Shown one piece after another: positions 19,665-29,440 of a stretch of DNA of 35,964 nt; position 1 is the stretch's first letter, and each line of letters opens with the position of its first letter. The notes beneath the pieces were generated by a model. That model was not told where the DNA came from. It did no database searches and worked only from the letters and a program-made list of their open reading frames with translations. Where the stretch lies: the NCBI GenBank assembly GCA_015680685.1, contig MNCI01014147.1:567203-603166 (forward strand), read 5' to 3'. A program made the position numbers and the translations under genes. This DNA is from Gnetum montanum. Lineage: Eukaryota > Streptophyta > Gnetopsida > Gnetales > Gnetaceae.

Positions 19665-20651
19665 ATGAGTGGGGACATGAAGGGAGCAGGAGTAGGAGGG
19701 TCAGTTTGCATGGGTGGCGGAAATTGGGCAGGGGATGGTGGCAGGGTTGGGATGTCTGATGGGCTGGCCAATGCTGGGGTGTGTGGAGTAGACGATGGGT
19801 TAGGAAAGGATGGCTTCGGGCTTGCAGTTGGGCTATGGGACGATGATGAGACCTAGGAGCTCTTTGGGAGATCATTGTGAATTGACAGTTCCTTGCATTT
19901 GGAGGTCCCTCATATGCCATTGGAGGGTTTGAACATGATTGAGCAAAACCTTGTTGGCTGCTTTGTATTAAGTGGGGTAAGGCCCAAATTGAAGCTTGTC
20001 CGTAAGTGGGTTGTTGCCACCTAGGGCCTTGAAAACAATGGTGTGAGGAGTGTAATGAAGGAACTAATCCTCTTTGTTTTATGTAGTGTCCAAGAGCAAG
20101 ATAAAGTTTTGTTGGGGGGTCTATGGTTTCTCAGTGCTCAGGAGCTGGTCCTTATGCCATGGTGCCAAGGTGCACATGAGGATCGAGATCTTTTTTCTCA
20201 TGCTTTGATATGGATTTGAGTCTCAAGAATCCCTTGGGAGCTTTGGACGTCAACTTTTATCAAGTTGTTGGTGGAATTCTTTGGGAATTTAATTGTGCTT
20301 GACAAGTTCACAACAACAATGGAGCACATGGGTTTTGCTAGATTCTACATTTGGTGGTCCTTGACTTCTACAAATTTGCTTAGGGAAGTGGTTTTGGCCC
20401 TCCCATCTAGAAAGGAGTGCATATCAATTCAATACGAAAACCTGATGGTGGAGAACTCTATGGAAAATACTAGGGTCAATCATTGTGTGTTTTGTGGTAA
20501 GCTGAGTGACAAAACTAGAGCATGTAGATTGTTGGATGAAAGTGAAAATGTGGGGGTGCTAGGCACCCCATGTGTGCCTTGTTGTGGGGCTAGAAAGACC
20601 CAAAGGGCCTACCAAGTCACCAAAGGGGGCTACAACTTTGAAGCTGGATAA
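19665..20651 (+). pseudogene. LINE ORF1 (gag-like RNA-binding protein), copy B
   Basis: One frame runs from the ATG at 19665 to TAA at 20649-20651 with internal stops at 19854 (TAG), about 19878 (TGA), 20022 (TAG) and 20217 (TGA). The start is glycine-rich (MSGDMKGAGVGG). Next come NLVGCFVLSGVRPKLKLVRK, LLGGLWFLSAQELVLMPW, IPWELWTSTFIKLLVEFFGN and LDKFTTTMEHMGFARF, the signature of the plant LINE ORF1 domain (DUF4283). It closes with a knuckle, CVFCGKLSDKTRAC, at about 20482-20523, where the usual histidine of C-x2-C-x4-H-x4-C is Asp. In active LINEs this protein coats the RNA. The opening Gly-rich segment and the start codon are plausible but unproven. Confidence 0.75.
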
Positions 20652-21011
20652 GATGGTGCCAAAGCCAGGTGTGGGGATAACATTGACTAGTAGGTTGGTG
20701 CAACAATTGAGTCTAGGGCAACATCCTAAGGAGGGGTTTGCTACGCCTCTGAATTTACCAGTGCATGGCAAAGAATTATCTTCCTTGGGAGACTAGGGAT
20801 CTATTGTTCAAGGTTCAACCACACCCAATAGGTGGGAGGTGTCATAGCATAGTGCTGAAGTTGGAGAGGGGTTCCAAGCTTCAACGGAGGTTGGGAAAGT
20901 TGGCAGGTTGTCCACACCATTGGTATGCAATAGAAAAACCCAGTTGAAAATTGATATGGGGATCCAAACAACCCTAGAAAAGGTCTACCAAAAGAGATCG
21001 GCTAGTAGACA

Positions 21012-21960
21012 ATGAGAATCATGACTTGAAATTGCAAGGGGTAGGGTACCCCCTATAAATGCCATGCCCTAAAGGAGATTGTGCTTTGCAACAAGTGTGA
21101 TGTTGTTTGCCTTCAAGAGACCAAGCTACAACAATAGGAATTTGGGTTTCTTCAATGGAACCATTGGCAGGTTCACCATGTGGCTTGTCGAGGGAGAGCT
21201 AGTGGATTAGCCTTGATGTCTCAGCTGAATTTCCAACTAGTGGACTCCTTAGACTAGAGTATTACCATTCGTTTGCTTTCTCCAAGTATCTGGCTCACAA
21301 ACTTCTATGGGGCACAGGAGTGGGAGAAGCAACTTAATGAGCTCCAGTAGGTTGCCATGTTGATCCTTGACAAGTGGTAGTGGATTGTCATGGTGGACTT
21401 TAGTCAACGCTTGCACATTTGGAAGAAGATAGGGGAAGATTGCACCATGCTTGCAGGTGTGGAGTAGTTTAAATAATTCCTACAATTGCATCTGGACATT
21501 GAAAATAGGCATTATACTTGGAGCAACTATAGAAAGGGAAATGACAGAGTGATGTCCTAGATTGATAGGGTTTGGGTTGCATCGTCCCTCATGCTAGTAA
21601 AGGACATGTGGGTCATGGGGACAGAAAGGTAAACCTTGGATCATCAATCATTGATTTGTCAAATTGGGAGGGAGTCACATCCTTTGGTGTTAGGATTCTA
21701 TTTTGAGAGAACCTAGCTCATGAAGCCATGGCTCCTACCTTTGGTGACTGCCATATGGGACAAATATTCTTGAGCTAGGGATCCACATGATTTCCTTACC
21801 AATGGGCTCAACCTCCTAAAGAAGGAAATATGTTCGCACAGGCTAGAGGATAAATATACCTTTCAATCGAATCAAGGGGTGCTCCAATAGAGGCTTATGG
21901 TGGTACAAGTGAGGCAGGAGGCAAGAGAATCTTTGGTTCATGAGGAACAAGAATAAGGAA
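21012..21960 (+). pseudogene. LINE ORF2 endonuclease domain, copy B
   Basis: From the ATG at 21012: MRIMT-stop-NCKG, then CDVVCLQETKL (the QET catalytic Glu motif), RGRASGLALMSQLNFQLVD, SITIRLLSPSIWLTNFYGAQ, IVMVDFSQ (normally GDFN; here V-D-F-S at about 21393-21404), NRHYTWSN, IDRVWVASSL and TLDHQSL (normally SDH). This is the exonuclease-endonuclease-phosphatase fold used by L1-like LINEs to nick target DNA. The Asn and Glu of the first two motifs remain; the GDFN and SDH motifs are altered. More than ten in-frame stops, nearly all TAG or TGA at former Trp, Gln or Arg codons, show inactivity. Confidence 0.8.
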
Positions 21961-23960
21961 GAAATGGAGAATTGGAGGAAATGTTCAATAAATAGGTGGC
22001 TAAAGGATGGGGATCAGGTGACTTTTTTTTTCTTTGTTGTGGCACAGGCTAACAATCTCGCCAAGAAGGTGTCATGTTTGGTTCATCAAGGATAGGTTGT
22101 GGAACAAATTCAACATATAGCACAGGAATTCCAAACCTACTAGGCAAATATTTGAAGGGAGAGAGAAAATGTTGCTTTCGGTACCCATGACAAGGGTCCT
22201 TACTAAGGAGGATAACCAAAAATTTCTTGAGCCATTTTCTTGGTGGGAGCTTGATAACACTATGGGAGATCTTAAGCCGAGTAAGGCACCTAGACCTGAT
22301 GGATGGCCCATTGAGTTTTTTAGAGAATTCGCAAACATCCTAGGGGAGAATATGCTGGATGCATTTAATAGTATGCTCAAGTGGAGATAGGTTTGTCATG
22401 AAATTAATTGCTCATGAATCATGCTTATCCCCCAAAACTGCTTGCCCGTCTAAGCCCTCCTAATTTAGGCCAATTAGGGTATGCAACATCCTCCTTTGAG
22501 TATTCACTAAGCTAATTGCTAAAAGGTTGGCTCCTTTGATGCTGAGTCTAGTCAGTAATAACTAGGCAGGGTTCATAAAGGATCAGTTCCTATAGGAACA
22601 AGTTATATTACTATAAAAAATTCTACACTCACTACAGACCACATGTTTTCTAGGCATGTGTTTTAAACTAGATATTACAAAAGCCTATGATACTGTAAGC
22701 TGGGATGCAATGAGGGCTATAATTACCCACAAAGGTTTCAACCATGTCTTTGTCAACTTGTGTCTTCATATACAATCTTCAGCTACTCACCGGGGAGACC
22801 CTTTATCATCGTACTTGTTTATCATTGTGATGGATACTTTACAAGATTACTGCAGTGTTGAAGGGATGTGGGGGCTCCACATTATGCCAATGACACTATT
22901 CTCTTTACCATAGCTACAGTGCTATAGGCTAGGGCGATGAACCGAGCGTTAGCACAAATGGCCTAGGAGATTGGGCTAGAGGTGAATTGGACCAAGTCAG
23001 CACTTTATCTAGCACACATGGATGCTTGGGTAAAGGTAAAAATTACCTAGATCCTAGGGGTCGTGCCAAGAATTGATCAGGATGTGTACCTTGGATTCCC
23101 CATGTTTGTGTGGAATAGGCAGCGGGCTTAGCTCAAGTTGCTCCAATAGATACAGCAGCAAAACGGGCATTGGATGACATGTTCTCTAACAAGAAAAGGT
23201 AGGCTTCTTCTGGAAATGGTTGTGCTATCTCCAATTGATAGGTTCACAACATTTACTACCTCCCCTACATCCACCTTAAACCCTAGGGGAAAAGGGGAAC
23301 AATGTTTTCATTTGGTGGGATGGGACACTATGGCGCGACCTAGGGAAGCAGGCGAGATGGGAATCTTAAAATTTTCTAATCTGGTAACTATGGGCCATCA
23401 ACAGCTGGTTCACAGATTGACTAGGATGGACACACATCAGACGTCATAGATCCACATCATGTGAAATAAGTATCAGCAATGGGCTTTGGCTCCTAATGAT
23501 TCGATACTTTGGTGATCACTATGCTGACATGTTTAGCACATGACTCACTTGGGCTTGATGGTTGTGCAACCCTGCCTAATCATAAAGCACCAATACCCAT
23601 CAGTACTTGGATGGATGCTAGTTTAGTGGGGGCAGCTTCTAGAAAAGATAAAGGTGTTTTTGTGGCTAGTTAACTATGCTGCCATTCTTGTGCATGTGGA
23701 GTTGCAAAGACAGGGTTTAAGGCTGGACGACACATGTCGCTCATGTAATTAGATGCCGAAAACATGGTGTCACTTCGTGTTTGAATGTCACTATAATGTG
23801 GTGGGCCGCTGGAATCCCCCTACCCACAAATTTAAGCAGAGATTTGAAGCCCACCTCCATTCGATGGTGTTTGTGAAGGGCATAGAACCACTTGGTTTTT
23901 CGATTGCTGCCCTTACCACCACCGGCGTAGGTGGCTACAAAGGGTGTGAGATTGTGGCAT
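21960..23960 (+). pseudogene. LINE ORF2 reverse transcriptase and zf-RVT finger, copy B
   Basis: Begins with the linker KCSINRWLKDGDQVTFFFFV, then the polymerase blocks: DLKPSKAPRPDGWPIEFF (about 22270-22320; usually KAPGPDG), FRPIRVCNILL (about 22465), KLDITKAYDTVSWDAM (22662-22710), HRGDPLSSYLFIIVMDTL (about 22785-22842) and HYANDTILF (22880-22906). The active-site YADD is Y-A-N-D: the first catalytic aspartate is Asn. At about 23320 the GWDTMARPREAGEMG segment aligns with the start of copy A. The zf-RVT finger follows: EKIKVFLWLVNYAAILVHVE and CRSC...MPKTWCHFVFEC (about 23730-23788). Multiple frame changes and stops are present. Confidence 0.8.
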
Positions 23961-25418
23961 GAAGCAATTTTCAACATGGGCATGACTCCCACTTTTGAAC
24001 CTTGTTGCACCCAATTTTAGGAATGGGTGGAGTTGTGGGACTTGGTCAGGCAAGTTGGATGGGTGGATTTCCTACCATTGTTGATGGGGGACTTGGCCCT
24101 ATTAGACAGTGAATTCTTCATCAATTGGCAAAATAATTCTACAATGTTTTGTGGGATCAAAATCAACCTCATGGAAGAAGTTCTAGCTTGGGTTTTGGGT
24201 GTGCTTGCCTCCGATGAGGTTGTGGTTCCTACGCTATGGGGATTCCAAGACACCAAGTTTTTCTTCACTAGACCAATATTGCAGACAACTACCGATCAAG
24301 TCCCTAAAACAGTGTTGTTTGCTCTATGGCAATAGGCAGAAAATTGATTGAATGTTTTTTTGTACAAACAAGGAATGTGTGGAAGTTGAAAGGTGTGCAC
24401 TTCACCCTCCTTAAGTTTTTGTGGTTGGGAAGGTAGGTTAACATGCCAAGTTTCTTCCTAGCATCGTTGTGATGCTGTCGGCCAGGGTAGCACTTGGGCT
24501 TGATTCTTGCCTTGTGGAGGGCGACTAGGTCGATGCCCATGACACGAGGTGTGGCTATGACTTGCAACCCTGTCTATAGCATATGAAGGTAGCTAGGGTT
24601 CAGTTAGGTAGTGCTGTGGTAGCATTGGCAGATACGCAAGAGCTAGCGCCTGCGTCAAAGGAGAATGTGCTAGGGGAGGGTTCATCCATCATGCAAGCAT
24701 AGATTGAGGCAATGAGGGAGGAGGCTGCTCTTAGGACGCAAGATAAGGAATGAAGGGTTTGGGAAGCTAAGTGGATTGCTAGGGAGGAAGCCTTCCAACG
24801 ACAGCTGGTTGGGTTGCAACTCCAACACTAGGAAGTGGTGGACACACTTCAACAATAGAGGGAGACTGAGAAGGCAATTGCTAGGGCAATGCTAGAAGAC
24901 CAACTTCACAGAGAGCTGAAGGAGGAGTTGCAATAGGAAGAGCTCCAGTGGCAAATGCTCTTATTCAAAGCCTTTTATTTACTTATCCCTAAAGTTGTTG
25001 CTCCCACTCCCCTGGCTATCTCTAGCTTGTGTTTATTCTTAGATGTATCCCATGCTCTTGTTCATTTTGCTCTGTTTTCCTAGCTCTGCCTAACCCTACT
25101 TCCATTCTTTCTATGCCTACTCGTATCATCTTTCCAACCTTTACCCGTCCTATACCCATTGCCTTGTAGACACCCTCTTTTCTTACAAATGTGGTGGCTA
25201 AATTCTAAGACTTAACCTTGGGGATACATGTAGCAAAGGAACAAGTAAAGAAGATCACAAGCTTGCAAGTGGACAATGCCCTAATCAACATTCATCAGAT
25301 TTTAAATGATCGGATCAGCTATTTGGTTCGTATGGTTTCACTTTTAGTGGGTGTTTTTTCCCAACTTCACCAAGTAAGTAAACGATCTGACAAATCATAT
25401 TGTGACCTTTATGAATGA
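23950..25418 (+). pseudogene. LINE C-terminal extension: gag-like domain and coiled coil, copy B
   Basis: Starts at about 23957 with FNMGMTPTFEPCC, aligned by eye with MGVTPTFDPSC of copy A. Then VRQVGWVDFLPLLMGDLALL, IKINLMEEVLAWVLGVLASD, GFQDTKFFF and, in another frame, a segment matching the copy A FFFLVVL region. A helical Glu/Arg-rich stretch (about 24670-24950; REEAALRTQDKE, WIAREEAFQRQLVGLQLQH, MLEDQLHRELKEELQ) is a likely coiled coil. The end is a proline/leucine-rich part and a helical tail (25218-25418; LQVDNALINIHQILNDRISY). The distance from the zinc finger is nearly the same in both copies. Function is unknown; capsid-like or oligomerising roles are guesses. Confidence 0.45.
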
Positions 25419-25502
25419 ACGAATGCTGTTCCAATATCTCACCCGCACTATTTGGTGCAGTTCTTCCAACTCACTCATAGGCAAAGCACTTGAACGGTGC
25501 AG

Positions 25503-25600
25503 GGACTTTTCTTCTTCTTTTTCTTTTTCGTTTTTTTTTTGTTTTTTTTTTTCTTCTTTTCCTTTTTCTTTTTCGTTTTTTTTTTCTTCTTTTCGGTTTT
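25503..25600 (+). repeat. Long homopyrimidine tract
   Basis: About 95 bases of T and C interrupted by only a few G, including two copies of CTTTTTCGTTTTTTTTT. Long pyrimidine-purine mirror tracts can form triplex DNA and are unstable in length. The overlapping lysine/arginine-rich frames on the minus strand are by-products of this composition. Confidence 0.85.
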
Positions 25601-25759
25601 GAAGGTTCCAAAAAATCACAGATCATCAGGAATTGCAACATGGATTTGTATGGAATCGCAAAATTAAGAACTTTCAAAAATTTGAATTTTAAAACATTTT
25701 TAGATCAACATGTAACCTTTGACTAGTCCACCATATTAAAAAATCATAAACTTTTAATT

Positions 25760-26480
25760 TTAGTAAAAGAATCCAAACGGGCTTTTTTTCTTCTTGGTAG
25801 TTGCTACAAGTCGAAGCATGGGTAAGTCTGCCAACTTCCAGGTACCTCTTTCCATTTCACGCAAGTCCAAATCATTATTCATAGCTATCTGGATGAACGA
25901 TAGGGGATAATGTGACGGCAATATCATTGCAATGAAAGCTCTGAAAATAGAGAATGGAACTGTGGATTCTAAATATTCCGACACAGCAGCATTGGCTTTA
26001 GTTTGAGGAAATTGAGGGAAGTGAAGATGTATCGTCACTAGTGGATCCATTGTTGTAGGAATTGTCCCATGGCCACCCGCCTACATGCAGGGATTGTCGC
26101 TGATCTGGAAGCTGGCGTACAGAGTGATGCTACCAAAGGCAGCGACAGAGTGATGCTACCAACATATACAAAGGCAGCGACAGATGTGTTGGGATCCTTG
26201 AGCCGTGCAAAGACGCTAAGACGAAGGCATCACTTTTAACTATGTTAGTATGACTCACGATCCAGAACCAATCTAGAGCATCATTCTCCATACCTAGATA
26301 TGGAATTGTATGGCTTGATTGTGATCCCAATCGGATCCGTAGGTGAACGCTTATGATTTCATTGCCGCCTTGGAGCACTTGCTCACTCATTTTTTTGAAT
26401 GATTTTAATATGGAGACATCTTCAGCAAATTTGTTATCATGAAAAAGGGCCGAATTGAAGTCATTGGCAAATTCATTCAA
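25760..26480 (-). pseudogene. Unidentified decayed coding-like sequence
   Basis: Two minus-strand frames, 26480-26130 (116 codons, NEFANDFNSALFHDNKFAED at the start) and 26050-25760 (96 codons, MDPLVTIHLHFPQFPQTKA at the start), have more even amino-acid use and higher GC than the neighbourhood. They are separated by a local duplication (GACAGAGTGATGCTACCAA twice, at 26132-26180), which shifts the frame: without it SDAFVLASLHGS would run on towards MDPLVTIHL. No transposon motif is visible. It might be a host gene fragment (perhaps an exon or a captured piece) or an unrecognised element part. I do not recognise the product. Confidence 0.3.
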
Positions 26481-27242
26481 AGGTCGTTAATAGCAACCTC
26501 AAAGCCTAAGCAGCCTTAATCTAATGAACACTTACGGGAGGTAGGTTTTCACGAAGGCTTTGAACGATTTTATGAAGGTATGAGTGGTCTATGCTAAGCC
26601 TCACTCTTTGCATCTTGCCTTTACAACTACAAGGTATGTGGAGGACGTAACTATCCAAATCAATGATCTTGAATGGATAGCTTTCTAAACATTACTGCTT
26701 TTTTATTTGAGGGAGCTGCTTGGTTGACACATCAATTTCCATCTCTCTCACAGTGAGAGAGAGTGTGCAAGCAGTTATAGGTGGAGAAATCAGGGGTCTT
26801 CACTTTTCAAAAGAATCTGGATTGTTGTAAATGATTAAACTAATGAAAAAATAGATATTCAAAATTAGATTTGTAACGATAGCTGTGAAAGTTCAAGGGG
26901 GGGTGTCACTTTACTTTGAAGTGGCAATTTCAAGTTGCAGAATCTTTGCTTTAATGCCTTTACGGAACATAAAGAGTGGAAGACAACAGAATGCTGAGAG
27001 CAATTACTGGGAGTGTGTCGTACACTTGCTACTGTAAAATTGCAGCTAAAGTAGAAGGGTGTTTGATAATTGAACATGACTTGGGGTTTTTTGTTTTTAC
27101 ATTCAAGTTTAAACGTTACGGTTTCAGATTTTATTTGTCTATTTTAGCTGAGATATTTATTTGTATAGTTCTGAAAACATCGGAACATTAAGAGCTTGAC
27201 CAAACTGGTTTGGTTACACCCGAGACCTTACGGATCTGTAGA
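26481..27242. other. No recognisable feature
   Basis: Short frames on both strands (for example 26976-27191 plus and 26865-27077 minus) overlap one another and show no motif. A short GAGAGA stretch lies at about 26751-26764. The minus-strand sequence upstream of 26480 could contain more of the unidentified coding-like region but I cannot support it. Confidence 0.45.
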
Positions 27243-27247
27243 ACTAA
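27243..27247 (+). repeat. Target-site duplication, left
   Basis: ACTAA immediately before the TG start of the solo LTR, identical to 27624-27628. Five bases is the usual length for plant LTR retrotransposon integration. Confidence 0.8.
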
Positions 27248-27623
27248 TGTTAGCAGATCTGGCAGCAAAATATGAAATGAGATGAAAATAAAGAGCAATG
27301 GAACCGCAGGCAAATGTAGAAGGATCTTATTATCAAAAATGGGAATAACAACCTTCTATCTTCATCACACTCTCTTCATCACAAGGAAAGAACAAGAAGA
27401 AGCCTCTCTCTCATGCAATAGGAGAAGAATGTAAGAGTGGGATGGAAAGGGGATGTATGTGATGGATCTGAATTGAGGTGAGGAAGGTCCCTTGGAGGTC
27501 CCTTTTATATTGGTGAAGGGGCCCTTAAATAACTAATGATAACCACCCACTATTTTTATAACCATAGTTGAATTTTAGCATGATAACCATGGCCTAAATT
27601 TATCATGATAACTATGTCCAACA
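27248..27623 (-). mobile_element. Solo LTR with 5-bp target duplication
   Basis: A 376-bp unit starts TGTTAGCAGATC and ends ATGTCCAACA on the plus strand, with TG...CA ends, and is flanked by ACTAA on both sides (27243-27247 and 27624-27628). No internal retrotransposon sequence remains, so it is the product of recombination between two LTRs. The TATA box ATATAAAAGG is on the minus strand (27510-27501), which sets the orientation and places U3 at the right end. U3 contains about four copies of a TGATAACCATGG-like motif (27537-27621). The intact duplication suggests a younger insertion than its neighbours. Confidence 0.85.
27501..27510 (-). promoter_or_regulatory. TATA box of the solo LTR
   Basis: ATATAAAAGG on the minus strand followed by GACCTCC, about 113 bp from the U3 end of the LTR. 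It would drive transcription leftwards. Confidence 0.6.
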
Positions 27624-27628
27624 ACTAA
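27624..27628 (+). repeat. Target-site duplication, right
   Basis: ACTAA immediately after the CA end of the solo LTR, identical to 27243-27247. Confidence 0.8.
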
Positions 27629-28160
27629 TTCAATTTCAGCCATTATCTTTCTGCACAGTGGCTTTTGTTTCCATGCTTTCTTTGGTTTTCTAGGTGTTTT
27701 TCTCTCCTTTTAAAATGTTCCCTTATTTCCAGAGTGTGTAATTTTGTAGAATCAGAACTCTTCCTGCTAGCCATGTCCACAGACCTCTTCATTACGTTTT
27801 CAACTCCAAATAATAAATTTTTTAAAAAAATGTTTTTAGCATCTCTTTCCATCTTTCTTGGACTCTGTATATAGTTTTCTTGAATTTGAAGAACATGGCC
27901 CCGAATAGTTTTACTAGTTATATATTTTCCCTCTGAGTTTACCATCTATAATGATCCTTTTCTAGTTGATTCATTCCAACTTTTATTGTGGTTTTCATCT
28001 TTGCAGCTCATATCCAATCAGACATTACTGGCACTTTCGCAAAAAGAGCTTCTTTTTTTTTTTCCTTTTTTCCTTCAATTTCTTTTCTCTTTTTGGTTGC
28101 AAAGTGCAAGAGCATGCTTATTCTCTCTTTTTAGAGTTTCCCGATCCAGCTCTTGAAAAA

Positions 28161-28253
28161 AGCCTATAACCATTTTTTAAAACTCTCATATAGTATGTGT
28201 TTTTTTTTCAAGAGCCTATAACCATTTTTTAAAACTCTCATATAGTATGTGTT
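28161..28253 (+). repeat. Perfect 52-bp tandem duplication
   Basis: The stretch from GCCTATAACCATTTTTT to CATATAGTATGTGTTTT occurs twice, starting at about 28161 and 28213, with a core of about 40 identical bases. The lack of differences indicates a recent local duplication. Confidence 0.85.
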
Positions 28254-28259
28254 TTCCTT

Positions 28260-29088
28260 GTTAACCGAGTTGATACTTTCAAATTTTCAGGAATATTCAG
28301 ATGAAGCTACTTTGATAAAAGCGCATGTGCCATTGCCATTAGCAAGAAAGCTGTCACCAATGCGTCAAATATGTACATTCTAAATATTCACCAAAGCAAG
28401 GTTATTGTAACAATATGCAATTCCTTTTGTATTGCTATTTTGTAATGCAAATTTAGATACTGGCTATAAATCGTGCAGGATATTGTCAAAGTATTCTGCT
28501 TACTATTATGCAATGAATTTATTTTACCACTTTAATATAACTTTCCAAAAGTAATTTTTCCTGTTTGCGTTACGTCACAATTTTTTAGCACAGTACTTTC
28601 GAACATGGAGCTGATTTAATTGAAGTCATCTGAATTATTTAGTTGAAGCTGATTTTTGATTGCTTTAACATGCTTGAAATTATTTCCGTTTCCATAAAAT
28701 GCTTCGCACAATCAAGAGACAAGGAACAAAAGCAGGAAGCAGGACTTCATATCAGCTCTTAAGCGTTTAAATAATATAGCAACAAAAAGTTAATAATATT
28801 TTGTTGAGTGTTAATTTTATTTTGTTGAGATAAGGCTAGAATAATTATTGTAATTTTCAGTATGCCTTAGAACAATGATGATTGTAATTTTGTTTATACC
28901 TAAATACTTTTTCTGAATGTGCTTTCATTTAAATTTTTCTCTTATTATGTAATTTTTCCGTTCCACGAAATGTTCGATCTCGTCTTTCTTCTTAATGAAA
29001 TGAAGAGTTTGGATGATAGGTTCTGTGTTTTTCATTTTATTTTTTATCATTAGCATATTTGCAGTGTCTTCTTCATATTCAGTATTTT
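28260..29088. other. Gene-free AT-rich stretch
   Basis: No coding motif, repeat or RNA gene seen on either strand. Confidence 0.55.
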
Positions 29089-29440
29089 TGATATAGTTAG
29101 GAGGCGATCATGTTGCATTTATCAGCGACTCTTGTGATATAGTTAAGGGATGACCATGTTGCATTTATCAATGACTTTGTAGAGATGCACTTTAAAAATT
29201 GAGAACACTCTTTTCGATGGCATGTGGAAATAAGGTCGTACAGCCGATTGTCTACAACCATGAGTTGCTTAACTTTTACCATAATTATGTTAAAAGTCAC
29301 CTATTTGATGTAATGCGGATTTCTTAACATCACAAGTTAAATGGAAATAAGTTCGTGCAACTGAGTTGCTTAACTTTTGTAATAATTACAATGGTAAAAG
29401 CTATTAAATGTGAATTTCTTAACATCATAAAGAAACTAAG
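29089..29440 (+). repeat. Two neighbouring local tandem duplications
   Basis: TGATATAGTTAGGAGGCGAT and TGATATAGTTAAGGGATGAC start a 46-bp pair (29089 and 29135), both going on to CATGTTGCATTTATC. A second pair starts with GGAAATAAGGTCGT (about 29226) and GGAAATAAGTTCGT (about 29342), each containing GAGTTGCTTAACTTTT and ending ATTTCTTAACATCA; units are about 116 and 90 bp. Both pairs have diverged, so they are older than the duplication at 28161. Confidence 0.75.

Larger units (their letters stand above)
19665..25420 (+). mobile_element. LINE (L1-like) retrotransposon, long copy B
   Basis: Order on the plus strand: ORF1 with Gly-rich start, DUF4283-like domain and CCHC knuckle (19665-20651); ORF2 with apurinic-type endonuclease (from 21012), reverse transcriptase (about 21960-23000) and zf-RVT finger (about 23620-23800); then a C-terminal extension with gag-like domain and coiled coil (about 23950-25418). 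All parts are decayed. This is close to full length for the family; copy A is the truncated relative. No terminal poly(A) is obvious, so the 3' border is approximate; the pyrimidine tract at 25503 is on the wrong strand for it. Confidence 0.8.

Noticed and set aside
19487-19920. Minus-strand frames of 94 and 139 codons, proline-rich
   Set aside because: Complement of the glycine-rich start of LINE ORF1; no independent motif.
25395-25677. Lysine/arginine-rich minus-strand frames
   Set aside because: Produced by the homopyrimidine tract; low complexity only.
26130-26480. Considered a BTB-type or Mediator protein fragment
   Set aside because: Only loose resemblance; no conserved residues could be lined up, so no family is claimed.
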